A stretch of 64,000 nucleotides of DNA from Taudactylus pleione (Eukaryota; Chordata; Amphibia; Anura; Myobatrachidae), in the NCBI GenBank assembly GCA_031769625.1, contig JAUIMM010000704.1, positions 62,001-126,000 of the forward strand. The letters run 5' to 3'. Both the position numbers and the translations under genes were made by a program. Shown piece by piece: positions 20,615 through 30,881 of the stretch; position 1 is the stretch's first letter; each line of letters opens with the position of its first letter. The notes beneath the pieces are model-generated. The model saw only the letters and a program-made list of their open reading frames with translations, did not search any database and was not told where the DNA came from.

Positions 20615-21650
20615 TAGTGTGTTACTCCCTCCAATGCCTGAATGACTAAGCACAGCCATGAACTAATCTAAAAGTCCTAAAAGAAAGCATCTTTCCCTGT
20701 TCATGTCTGTACATTTAGTCAACTCCCAATTTTAGCAGGTAACGCCGTTTCCCAATGGCAAAAGGGGACACATCCTGCCAAACTTGTTACAGAGCCATTT
20801 TTGAATTGCATTGGGGTATGGTCTAATTAGTCCTGATTTTTTTTTTTTTTACTTTGTCTCAACATATATGTAATATTATATTACCCCCTAACATGACATT
20901 GTAAATGTATGATCTGTCTCAGTTACACCCGGCTATTTGTGCTCTGTAAATGAAAACTGCAGATTGTGACATCACAGATCGATGACTGAGACATTACTAA
21001 TTATAAATCAGCTGAATTACAGATACATGTACAGTACTAACATAGCATAAAATCCGTACAGATAATCTGCCACATGCACACAGAGATGCACGGTGATGCT
21101 TTACAGTCACTCGATATCACAGCCTGGCAATAAGATATAAGATGGGATTTGATACTGCTTGTAAAAAACATATGTCACACACTCATTACACTGTTTCATC
21201 CATCTCTCCCCACAGAATGTGCAAAACCTCAGTATTTAGTTACTAGTAGCAAATAAGAGGTGGAAACTGTCAGGGGCTGTTAACAGCACCGTACTCGCCA
21301 GTGAACAGAGGGTAAGTGTCCGTGGCTGTAGCGTTGTGGTACCGGCTGTGGCAGGGTAGAGCGGTTATGTGAGAATGCCCCAGGGAACCTTCAGATAACA
21401 CACTCTTTACCTAATCTGGCCGTATCTGCCAAGGAACGCAGAGCTTCAGTGTAGCAATGATTTTCTAACTGCCACCTTCAACAGATAACATGAGCCGATG
21501 CTGCAAGGGGTCTCCTACCTTCACCTAACTTATCGGTTTATGCACACCCTCCTGCAATTTTAACTACATGCATTGTTTTCGAGATAGGTCTTTACATCAT
21601 CCGGTAGAGGGAATTGTTCTACAGTACATAGAAGAGGCGTTGGATGGAAT
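20615..21650. other. No gene recognised
   Basis: AT-rich unique-looking sequence with a T13 run near 20838-20850. No open frame or termini of note. Confidence 0.4.
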
Positions 21651-22120
21651 GGAACAGGGGTGGAACAAGAACGCTGAGTCCCAAAGCTAATTTAAAGGGG
21701 AGGCCCCAGTAACACTGCGCCCCATTGCCGTAAAAAACGGGTTTATGCCATATCAACCCGGGTCGCTGCTCAGTGGAAAAGGCTCCTAGGAAAAAATACC
21801 TGGTCAACTGACCCGGCATTTCTTCCCGGGTCTCGAGCATGGTTTTACGCCGGTAAGACCCTGGGTAGGGCTCAGTGGACACTGGTATCCCAGGTCATGC
21901 AACCCAGGTCCTGTTCATAGCATAGGGAAAGACGCATTTCCTGGCGCTTGGAGATGATGTCATCTCCAAGCACCAGGAGAGATAAGCCCCAGCAATATCC
22001 CGGGTCCAGCTTGCTGTGTAAACGGGTTTCAAGCTGCTGTGACACAGTTTGAAACCCGTGTTCAGTGTCCCAGGCTGGATCTGGGAATTTAGAGGTATTA
22101 GTGTTATCCCTAGACAAATG
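21651..22120. repeat. Unclassified repeat with strong internal hairpins
   Basis: Contains the hairpin CTGGCGCTTGGAGATGATG over about 21941-21977 (arms CTTGGAGATGA/TCATCTCCAAG). Motifs CCCGGGT, ACCCGGG and GGGTTTCAAGC/GTTTGAAACCC are repeated in both orientations. Paired words over several hundred bases suggest a MITE, but the outer ends are not certain. Confidence 0.4.
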
Positions 22121-22560
22121 AATAATTGATGGTTAATGTTTTTTAAACCATCGGGGGAAAACCATTGACCACTGTCACTTGTGCAAATGAAAGGAGAACA
22201 GGGTCATCGAGCACTCGCGGGCCTGGGTACTGAGGGGTGTGCGGCCAAACCCACAAGGCGTGGCCACATTCCCTTCCCAAAAAACCTTAAGACACTACTA
22301 AGCGTGCTGCACCACATGCTCAGCACAGGGAGGCAGCTCCAGGGCAGCTGACCCACACCCCGCTGAGCCCCTCCAAAAGGCCCAGGCAAGTAGTACCTGC
22401 TCCACTCCTCTCAGTGCCCCTGAAGGAGAAGCAGCCGTGCCTGCGCCATATAGAAAAGGGAAAGACATTTTTCCACTGCACCTCACCATCAATGGTACAA
22501 CCATCAACCATTGGGAGGAAACCTTAAGTGGTTACTAACCATCAATGGCCGATGGCCATC
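22121..22560. repeat. Probable MITE with ACCATCAATGG-type inverted words
   Basis: Around 22130-22170 (TTAAACCATCGG, AAAACCATTGACC) and 22490-22550 (ACCATCAATGG, CCATCAACCATTG) similar words occur in opposite orientation. The boundaries are not fixed. Open frames at 22204-22511 on the minus strand have no known product. Confidence 0.3.
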
Positions 22561-23590
22561 CCTATGGCAAATTGTTGGCCTGGCATTGCCGGAACCCTCT
22601 TCACCTCAGGGAACCATAGCGGACACATCCTCTGCAGTGCTGACAGCTCGCTGGTGTAGAGCATAGGTCAACCAAGATTGTTTGCAAAGGCTTCAATTAT
22701 GCAAACCCAACCGTATAAAAAAAATTATAAAATTCCGTGAGTCATAACGGCCTATGCCAGAGGACCTTCTCCATTCATGTTTATGGTTCAGCTCTGTTCA
22801 CCTTCCTTGTTAGAATTATTGAGCAGCTTCCTCTTCTCATAAATGTACATGTAATAAAAGAGGAACGTTTTTTTTCGTTTTAATCTCTTCTAGGTGTTTG
22901 ACTGTATATTAGTATAATTTAATTACAAAACCCCTAATTATTATAAATGCAGTCAGTAATTGGAAGTAACATGGATGTAATTTTGTTCATGGGATTGGGT
23001 CACACACATCTAAAGTTTTGACATGTTCTCCAGCATCGCCTTTGAAGAAATCCTTGCAAGAGCGTTCAAAAAGAAATCTACCAGATGTTTGCTCCCCGGT
23101 GGAATCTGGTAATGACACAATTAACTTATATAGCCATAAAGTTTACTCATTTCAAGTGACTGCATCCCTAATTAATCTGATTGCCATGACAGCCTCTAAG
23201 CTGGTCTCAGAGTAACGCTTCAATAAGCATTGATTCCAGGCGGCTGATGGGGATCTTCAGGCTGATGACGATACACATTTCTGCTGACCTTGGGTGGCCT
23301 CCAGTGAGTTACAGACCAGTGGTGGCCTCTAATCGGTTTTGCGGCCACCAGGCTGCGAATTCATTTAAACCACCTGTGATTACTGAACAATCTTCTATCA
23401 AGTAACAGATTCATGTGAGATCCCGTCCACTTGCAGAGGTCATTCTGTGTGTAACGGTTTTATGACACCTGGATGTGTATTATTTAGATCTGTATTATTT
23501 ACTACCAAACAGTGGCACGGCTATACGTCCATTGTATTCACTGCAATATATAAGTCGTCGCCCCCTTATCTAATTTTAATAACCAGCAAC
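22561..23590. other. No gene recognised
   Basis: Unique-looking, AT-rich sequence with no supported feature. Confidence 0.4.
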
Positions 23591-23592
23591 AG

Positions 23593-23631
23593 CATATTAT
23601 ATTATATTATATTATATTATATTATATTACC
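23593..23631. repeat. (ATTAT)n microsatellite
   Basis: About seven copies of ATTAT in tandem. Confidence 0.9.
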
Positions 23632-23682
23632 CCAACTGTTTTTCATATTATTCAACTACAATTGCTTAGTTTTTTATGTAGA

Positions 23683-23956
23683 CATACTTGCCTACACTCC
23701 CGGAAGTCACGAGAGGCTCCCGATTTTTCAGGTAGCCCCCCCCGAAAGTGTAGGTGGATATCCCGCATCCTGCCCACTTCATTGGGAAGATGGGGAGATT
23801 TTCCTAGGAATCCATGGGTCCGTTGGGAGGGAGCGGGGCTAAAATGAGGCGAATCGCGTCATATAGCCCCGCCCACTTCCCCGTCCCCGAAGATGTTTGC
23901 AGAATCTCCTCTCTGGGCTGCTCCCGGGGAAGAGTTCTGCAAAATCGGTAAGTATG
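23683..23956. mobile_element. hAT-like MITE, CATACTTGCC family
   Basis: It starts CATACTTGCCTACACTCCCG and ends with GGTAAGTATG, the inverted terminus. Internal words (CCTGCCCACTTCATTGGGAA, GCCCCGCCCACTTCC) match the cleaner copy at 31378-31715. No exact 8-bp duplication is visible. Non-coding. Confidence 0.65.
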
Positions 23957-24165
23957 ACATGAATTATTGAGATGTATTCCTATGTCACTAGTCTTATATA
24001 TCTATTATTATAAAATTGACCCTGATCTAAATTAGGTCAACACCCACGTGTGCGTGATGACCTAATTGCGGCTGCAGCACACATGCATGTCAAATCTAAC
24101 GAGTATGGCTTGCGCCCCAGCTCGCCACTGTGAGCGCCGCACTGACGGGAAAAAAGAGGGCCGGG

Positions 24166-24186
24166 AAAAAGTATGGTAAGTATGAC
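24166..24186 (-). mobile_element. hAT-like MITE end fragment
   Basis: TATGGTAAGTATGAC reads on the minus strand as a CATACTTACC terminus of the same family. The partner end is not found. Confidence 0.35.
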
Positions 24187-24273
24187 AGGTCGAGAAGGGG
24201 AGGGGACAGGGGGAGCTGCTGAGGTTGCGGGGAGGCTGAGGTGACCTGGTAAATGTCGGGTACATTTAATTAC

Positions 24274-24292
24274 TAATATATATATATATATA
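24274..24292. repeat. Short (TA)n tract
   Basis: Alternating TA over about 18 bases. Confidence 0.8.
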
Positions 24293-24735
24293 AAGATGTA
24301 GAGTGATAAATAAAAACGTTGGCATGTAATGGCAGAAGTGTGAACTCTGACCCCTCCCACTAGTGTCACTGATGGCATAACGCACATCTACTGTCTCCAC
24401 ACACTTCTGTTATTTCCCATACTTACTCATCACACACACACCGCCTAATGGTGGCATCACCTAATAGCAACATCACAGCTTTATCCACAACCAATTATAT
24501 ACAGATGTGTCCTGCTATATCATTGCTGCGTACGCAGCAAACCATGACACATATGGTGCGAGGCGTGCACCCGCAAGCATATACGTGCACTGTGTTCACA
24601 CCCGCTCCTCCATAGGATTGCATAGTGCGATGACAGTGCGCGCCATGGTGTGCTGTAGCGTATGCTGCTGTGGGCAATCGTATGGCATGATGCGTGCGCA
24701 CGTTTGTAGTGCGATCGGCAAAGATGTGGCTGGAC

Positions 24736-25644
24736 GGAATCAGTATGTATTACCGCCGGCCGTATCAAATCCCAACACTGGAAGACCGGCAGCGGGTGAA
24801 GATCCCGACAGCGAATTTTGGTAAGTAATACTAACCCTTTCCCCCCTAACCCTCACTTAGGGGTGCCTAACCCTAACCTCCCCTCCTAGTGCCTAACCCT
24901 AACCCCCCCTAAGTAACTAAACCTAACCCCTCCGTTGCCACAGCCTAAACTTAAGTCTCCCAGGGGGTGCCTAACCCTAACCACCCTCCGGGGGTGCCTA
25001 ACCCTAACCCCCACTTTCCCTAGCCTAACCCTAGCTCTCCCGGGGGGTGCCTAACCCTAAGTCAAACTTTCCCTAGCCTAACCCTAGCCCTCACGGGGGG
25101 GTGCCTAACCCTAAGTCCCTCCGGGAGCCCTGAAACCAGAGGCGTCACCTTAGTGACACCTGGTGCGGGTGACCTGTGTCCTTTTGCGCGCAGCAGGTGC
25201 GCATTCCTGGAAGGGGGCGTGGCTTCATGGAAAGGGAGTGTGACCATGACCAACAAAGCCACGCCTCCTTGTGTGCCAATCTTGGGGGCGTTACTGCCTC
25301 CCGTTCTCGGCACACACTGGGCTTTCCCAGCGCTCCTGCAGCTGCTGAGGCAGCCCACAGTCTCTCCCTGCCTGTCTCCATGTCTTGGCGTCACAGTGAC
25401 ACCATCCGATGGGTGACACCAAAATAGCAGAGCAGCTGTGTTGTTTTGATGGCACCCCCTTAGATGGTGTCACCCAGTGCGGCCCGCACCCCACTAGTGA
25501 TGCCAGTGCCTGAAACCTAACCCTCCCCCCCCGCGGCTGTCCGCGCCCGGGATTTCGACGCCTGTCATTAGTACCCTGCCGGCATTTGACAGTCGGGAAG
25601 CCCGGCAGTCGGCACTTCGACCGTCGGCTTCCTGACTGCATCCC
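24736..25644. mobile_element. TAACCC-type dispersed element, copy 2, with nested hAT MITE
   Basis: The left part has ACCGCCGGCCGTATCAAATC and the right part CTGCCGGCATTTGACAGTC with GTCGGGAAGCC, as in 4456-5041. The core at about 24830-25125 is a GGTGCCTAACCCTAACC minisatellite. Flanks GGCTGGAC (24728-24735) and AACTGGAC (25645-25652) agree in six of eight bases, a plausible decayed 8-bp duplication. A hAT MITE splits the core at 25137-25508. No protein is encoded. Confidence 0.5.
25137..25508. mobile_element. hAT MITE with perfect 8-bp target duplication, nested
   Basis: The ends are CAGAGGCGTCACC and, on the minus strand, CACTGGCATCACTAGTG. CCTGAAAC flanks both sides exactly (25129-25136 and 25509-25516). 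Removing the insert and one duplicate would restore a continuous TAACCC tract. The overlapping open frames at 25062-25725 on both strands are incidental. Confidence 0.8.
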
Positions 25645-25794
25645 AACTGGACACATCTGTAAGAAAGGAAAAAGGCTCACAGCAGGTGCACAGGCCACAA
25701 ACATAGAAGGATAAAAAAAGTACAATAATAAAGATGAGAGGAAAAAAAGAGGTAATGCTAAGAATAATGAATGCAGATAAGATAAATAGGACTG

Positions 25795-25980
25795 GGTATG
25801 AAATACTGGCCATCGGGATGCCTTCTGTCAAAATGCCGACAGGGGCAACCCGATGCTCGGTATCCCGGCAGGGTCGGGTAAGTATATTAACCCTCCCTCC
25901 TTCTCTCTTTTTAGTGTCTAACCCACGCCCCAGTGGTGCCTAACCCTGACCCTCCCAGTGGTGCCTTACCGACTTCCACC
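25795..25980. mobile_element. TAACCC-type element, short or truncated copy
   Basis: The GGTATGAAATACTGGCC left segment, paired GCCGACAGGGGCAACCCG and TATCCCGGCAGGGTCGGG words and a brief TAACCCT tract match the left part of the family. The right half is not found. Confidence 0.45.
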
Positions 25981-26146
25981 AACACTTCCTTAAGAATTCC
26001 TATTGGCCAAAACATAGCACAGGGCGCTTATTAATTAGTCATTGCGTTCTTCAGCAGGAGAGCTCTCTGCGTGTCTGGGAACCCGCTATGTCTGCGACAG
26101 CTTAGACTTACTCAGAAGGCTGATGACCACCTGATCTGCGTTCACT

Positions 26147-26685
26147 GGGCCTGATTCAGAGCTGAACGCTCTGACCAGAGCGCTCGCTCTGAATCAGGGC
26201 CCTCCTCCATGAAAATGGAGCGGCCTCCTGGCCGCTCGTATAGCTGTGGGTGACCACCCACAGCATATGCGAGCGGCCAAAAAGATGGTCTTGACCATCG
26301 CGACCATCGGACTTGCGACGGAGACCCCGCGGTATGGTCTCCCTGCCACAAGTCCTGGAGTGATTTTGGCTCTATCAGAGCCAAAATCACTCCCACTGAC
26401 ATCACTAGTGATGTCAGTGGGGCCGGCTTCAGACGGTAGGCGTTCCCATGGGAACGCCTGTCTGGCAGGCACGCCCCTGGCACGCCCACCAAAGGGGGCG
26501 TGCTGGCAATCAACATCGACAGCACGCCCCCTTTGGTGCGAGACCCGGAGCGATGGAAAGCCCGTCGCTCCCCGGGTCTCGCGCATGCGCACAACGGAGC
26601 TCCCTCCGTCGTGCGCATGCGCAGTGGGGAACATCGACCCGCTTGCGAGCGTCCTGACGCTCACGAGCGGGTCTGAATGACCCCC
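26147..26685 (-). mobile_element. Multi-hairpin Harbinger-like MITE, copy 2
   Basis: It is flanked by ACT on both sides (26144-26146 and 26686-26688), a 3-bp target duplication. It is an inverted copy of 15402-15939 with the same series of hairpins, including the 22-bp palindrome centred on CCCATGGG, the 30-bp palindrome centred on CACTAGTG, and the TTTTGGCTC/GAGCCAAAA pair. Some hairpins differ between the copies in both arms at once. Apparent open frames on both strands are consequences of the symmetry. Confidence 0.8.
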
Positions 26686-26688
26686 ACT

Positions 26689-26829
26689 GTTTCCAGTTTT
26701 GTGCACGACGGATGAGAGATGCTTTCAGTGTCTCTAAGCACTGGATGGTGGGTGAGTCATTAGCATATTTTCGCAATTGTTATCCGTGAGAGATCCTACT
26801 GCGATGTCCTTGGCTGAATCAGGCCCAGT
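26689..26829. mobile_element. Harbinger-like MITE right-end remnant
   Basis: CTGAATCAGGCCC at about 26814-26826 is a family right end with no left partner nearer than 26147. The simplest reading is an older element into which, or next to which, the multi-hairpin copy inserted. Confidence 0.4.
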
Positions 26830-26885
26830 GATTGCTGCAAGTTGAGTCTTGTCTATTTCTGCAGTGCGCTGTCAGTCTGAAGTTA

Positions 26886-27274
26886 AGGGGCCTATCCATT
26901 AGCAGATCTTTCTGAAAGACAAAAGGCAAAAGATGTATCTTTTGAAAATTCCTGGGGCTGCTGTGACAGATATCTCTCATGTACATGACAGATTTTTGCA
27001 AATGACGAAAGATATTGCATGACATCATTCTGGGACATGATTTTTTTTTTAATGTTTCTATTCATTTTCATTAAAAAAATTAGTTCATCGTTTACCGCAA
27101 CAGATATTTCTAATATCTGTCAGCGATAAACGATAATTGACCAACATGTTGGAGAGACAAAAGACCAAATTTGTCGGCCGCGGGAGTGCGCATTTTTATC
27201 GTAAAGAGACTATCCATTAGCAGATAAATTGAACGACTGAACGATAAATCGTATCTGCTAATGGATAGGCCCCT
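26886..27274. mobile_element. MITE of the AGGGGCCTATCC family, copy 2
   Basis: The ends are AGGGGCCTATCCATTAGCAG and its complement. TTA flanks both sides exactly (26883-26885, 27275-27277), a PIF/Harbinger-type duplication. The interior is shared with 16108-16524 (TGTACATGACAGATTTTTG, ACCAACATGTTGGAGAGAC). As in copy 1, the right end is a foldback, with ACTATCCATTAGCAG facing CTGCTAATGGATAGG. A Harbinger transposase relic begins 130 bp downstream. Confidence 0.8.
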
Positions 27275-27407
27275 TTAGTATGATTTTTTTGTCTAGTGTC
27301 ATTTATTATGTTTATCTTTGTCAGTGTTTCTGTGTGTGTGCGCCTGGGGTGTGTTTGTGAGTATTTTAGTGTTAGTTTTTGTGTCATTTATTTTGTTTTG
27401 CATTTCA

Positions 27408-28028
27408 GACCACCTGCACATTCATGGAATAGGCGTGATGTCGATTATCGATTAATATATAATTGCACACTATTCCTATGGGCTTGCAATCTATAGCTCC
27501 CAGGACATTAGGCATGCCTGCGAATAGAAAGCTACACTAACTTCATGCCACTGTGACTCCTGGCTGGTGTTGCAGAGGGGGATGATTGCTGCAATGACCT
27601 AGGTGAGGTGCCTGCTAAATGTAAGCTGTGATATGTACATCACTTTCCCAGACACTGACAGGAAGGAGCCAGTGGCAAGAAAATGCAGAACACACAGCAG
27701 CTTGTGCAGGCCTGATACTATGGCACGTGACCTTGCAGTGCCTGTCTCAAGCTGGCGTCTTGACGTGGTCATACAGCATCATTATGTTGGACCGGCTGAG
27801 GCGGAACATCTGTATGACCTCGCCAGCAGGCAATGCATTGAGGTGTAACCGACCATGGAAGAACCTAGGCCTGCGTAGACTCGGAGGTACCTCAAGAAGC
27901 TGCTGTGGTTCCTCTAATCCTGCCTCCTGGGTCTCTTCAGTCAGGTGGATATTTGCATATCGCAGGAAGGTGGGCAGCATTGCATAGCCTTGAATAGCCA
28001 TGGCTCCTACAGCCACAGTCCACCACAC
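27408..28028 (-). pseudogene. PIF/Harbinger transposase relic, frameshifted
   Basis: Three consecutive minus-strand frame segments read like a Harbinger (HARBI1-type, DDE_4) transposase. Segment 1, 28028-27747, holds an N-terminal region with LHLNALPAGEVIQMFRLSRS. Segment 2, 27739-27599, reads LHKLLCVLHFLATGSF followed by ISQLTFSRHLT, the helix-turn-helix-like part. Segment 3, 27530-27408, reads FAGMPNVLGAIDC then NRHHAYSMNVQVV, the motif around the first catalytic Asp (GAIDC). Frameshifts lie near 27743 and 27530, and an in-frame stop follows HLT. The second and third catalytic acidic residues are missing. Known: such transposases mobilise elements with TWA duplications. Inferred: it may once have served the 3-bp-duplication MITEs here. 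Confidence 0.7.
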
Positions 28029-28029
28029 G

Positions 28030-28790
28030 TTTGATAGCCATCATAATTAAGTCCCAACCAATAGAATGGAATTTAGAAGCTAAAATCGCCTGTCTGTTAT
28101 CAGTCTATTTTTTTGGTGGTTTGTCGGATGCCACCAGCTCTGTCCATCACACTGTGAGTAAAAAGTCGGTAATGTACATTGTTGCACGAGTAGTGCCATT
28201 TAGATGAACCCGAGGCTTACTGGTATTGCCGCTCTGTATGCTGTGAGTATCCTGAGTCCCACCGTCCCCATGGAATGCCTGGGTGTAAGGACGCGTAGAG
28301 ACACTGAGCATGTCCAATAGCGCTTGTCAGAGGTCGGGCCTGTCTTACTGACTCCAGCAGGTCCTAGTGACCGCCGGCTTGGTCCTACCTAGGCATACAG
28401 TATTTGCCAACTCTCCCTCAGTGGCCTTTATTTACTTTATCTGATTTAAATGTTTGGGGTCAAGAAGGCATTATTTCCCCCTGTGAGGCTGCATATACAG
28501 CTATCACAATACACTCTTGTATCCCCTTCCTCTGGATCAATGCCGTTATATTTTATGAAAGGTTAACTTGATGGATTATCTTTGTATCCTTATCCATGTC
28601 GAAAAATATGTCCCTATACCTCTCTTTTCCTTTACAACTTTTAACAATACTTGATATATTTCATTATTCATATATTTTTTTTCCATATTTATGATGTTAT
28701 CTTGTACTTATACCTCTATATAGATAAAGATAAGTCTAATAATCTTATAATAATATAAACATCATTTTATTTATAATACCAATAGGAATT
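28030..28790. other. No gene recognised
   Basis: Unique-looking upstream side of the Harbinger relic, then AT-rich DNA. I could not find a terminal repeat for the relic's own element. Confidence 0.4.
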
Positions 28791-28846
28791 CTTCGATTTA
28801 ATATATATAGTAAATAGTGGCAACATCATCCCTTAATCAGAGATTA

Positions 28847-29459
28847 TGGACCTCATTCAGAGTCGGTCGAAGCGGCCGCACGGTCGTACGCCACCGATGT
28901 TCGCTATACTGCGCATGCGTAAAGTTCGTAATGCGCGTGTGCAAACTAGCCGCTACGATCAGAAATTTCTCTCTCCTTGAACACAGCCAGGTCGGTAGTT
29001 TGAGTGACAGAATGAGGCGTTTGTGGGTGGTAACAGGGGAAGGTGCTTGAAAACGGGGGAGTGGAGATCCAAACGCAGGCGTGCCTAATTATGCGAACGG
29101 CGTTTTGTGGGAGTGCATACGGTTTATGGGGGTGCATAATTAACAAAGTAGTGTCATGGCACATGTGATATGGGAGGTTTTTACACTGACATGATCGTAG
29201 AGCTTAAGAGAGGGTATGGTCAACCTTAAGCTCTACGACCAGTTTAGATGGTCTCGATTAATCCTTATATGCCCGGAGATGACGTGCAATGCGTACGAGA
29301 AGGGGGCGTATTTTTTTGTCTTCCGACCGCTTCCTCCCCTTGGTTGGCCAACTACCGATCCGAACTTAGGGACGCAACTTGCGAGGGAATCATTTGCATA
29401 TCCGGCCCCTTTTCCCGTACGACCGTGCAGCCGCTTCGACCGACTCTGAATGAGGTCCA
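28847..29459. mobile_element. PIF/Harbinger-like MITE
   Basis: The termini TGGACCTCATTCAGAGTCGG and its complement match over more than 25 bp, extending into TCGAAGCGG. Internal wording (GGTAACAGGGGAAGGTGCTT, GTGACAGAATGAGGCGT) is shared with 5055-5653, so the two are sister copies. It interrupts the direct-repeat segment of the Penelope-like region. The flanking triplets are ambiguous (TTA against ATA). Confidence 0.75.
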
Positions 29460-30079
29460 ATATGTATTCACGGACCGTTGCTTTGACTACGGAATGCTAA
29501 TGTTGATCGTGTGTCATTATATATCTAATGATATGTGCATAGTCTCATTAGTATTACGTTATTAGCACTATGTGATTACCTATACAAACCTTCCGATTCA
29601 ATACACCTAAATATTAGTGACAACATCATTTCTTAATCAGACACTATATTTATGTACGGACCGTTCCCTAGGTTACGGAACGCTAAATGTTGATCATGTG
29701 ACTTTTAGACACGTGACATAGTCATGTGCTATAATAATCCAAGAGACGTCGATCTGCCAACAACAGATGACGCAGGGTCACGTGGTTTCAGTTATCCACG
29801 TATCCTGATTGGTAGATTTCTTTCCCTAAATGACAATCAGCAGAAAAGTGCCTATATTTATAAGCGAGCCCAGCGGATAACTTAACATCAGAATCGGAAA
29901 GTTTGTAGGTAACACCTTATAAATTATTTCCCTTTCTCTTCTAAGGAAATTTGTTTTAGTTTATTATTATTTTTACTGCACGTAATGATTGTGAGCTTAA
30001 TGTGTCATTAATTGTACACCTGTAAGTAATTGAATGACACCCTCAGGATATTTAAAGTCCAAAACGATATGCTAGCTCA

Positions 30080-30140
30080 TTAAGCCTCCGACGAAGCTGT
30101 GACAGACAGAGAAACGCGTTAGACGGACCTATCACACTAT
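30080..30140 (+). ncRNA. Degenerate hammerhead-ribozyme-like core
   Basis: CCGACGAAGCTGT, a short loop, ACAGAGAAACGCGTT and AGACGG follow the order of a minimal type I hammerhead: a CUGANGA box (here C-C-GACGA, one change), stem II (GCUGU with ACAG), GAAAC, a two-base-pair stem III around GC, then GUU as a GUH cleavage triplet. Known: Penelope-like elements carry hammerheads with very short stem III. The changed U4 position and a mismatch beside GAA make activity unlikely in this copy. Confidence 0.4.
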
Positions 30141-30550
30141 ACACGGAGATTTCGGTTTTATCTGGTCCTTTTAAATCCCAATAGCACCATTCCATCAGGC
30201 GTCCTGATCGGATACTCCAATAAAGGAATACAACCTACACCCCAAGCGGGACGGCACGAAGCTGCCGGGATTCATCTCATTTCATTTCCAGGATTGCGCT
30301 CCTTTTGGATGGCATGGATATTTACTTTTGGACAGAGTAATCTATTTCGACCTGCGGGATAGGTCCATTATTTGCACCAGATATATAACCTTATGGGATT
30401 TTATTACACCCCCTATATTTATTTCTCCGATTTTATTTATATTTTTGGAATAATTCCATATTTTATGTTTTAATAAGCTTCAATACATATATATAGTTGT
30501 TTCCATCCTATCAGATAACCACTGATCTTTTGGACAGCTGCAGAGATATT

Positions 30551-30750
30551 GGGGGTCTATTTACTAAGCAGTGTTAGGAGACAGAGTGAAAAGTGATAAG
30601 AAAGTGATAAGGTGCCAGTCAATCAGCTCCCAACTGCCATCTCACAGGCTGTGTTTGAAAAATGACAGTTGGGAGCTGATTGGCTTGCACCTTGTCACTT
30701 TCTTATCACTTTTCACTCTGTCTCCTAACACTGCTTAGTAAATAGATCCC
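30551..30750. mobile_element. Palindromic MITE with 3-bp target duplication
   Basis: Arms 30551-30636 and 30666-30750 are reverse complements over about 85 bp with few differences (starting GGGGGTCTATTTACTAAGCA), leaving a central loop of only about 30 bp. ATT lies directly outside both ends. Non-coding. As RNA or single-stranded DNA it would form one long hairpin. Confidence 0.8.
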
Positions 30751-30881
30751 ATTGTTTGTAAATATATTCCCACTATATTTTATTGTTATTATATTGAGTC
30801 TACTGGATTAGCTAGCGCAATATTTTATTTTTCTTGTATTAACTTGATGGATTGGTCTTTTCATCCTTACTATGTAACTAT

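Larger units (their letters stand above)
28793..30545 (+). mobile_element. Penelope-like or related retroelement terminal repeat region
   Basis: A segment of about 190 bp occurs twice in the same orientation: 28793-28846 plus 29460-29520 (separated by a MITE) and 29595-29705. Shared words are CAACATCATCCCTTAATCAG / CAACATCATTTCTTAATCAG and ACGGACCGTT. Farther on lies a hammerhead-like core at about 30085-30135, then ATTGCGCTCCTTTTGGAT and AT-rich sequence of the kind seen in amphibian Penelope-type terminal repeats. No reverse transcriptase or GIY-YIG reading frame is present. The class is inferred from the ribozyme-like core and layout. Confidence 0.4.

Noticed and set aside
27628..27987. 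A 119-codon plus-strand frame
   Set aside because: It is antisense to the Harbinger transposase relic, whose minus-strand motifs explain the region.
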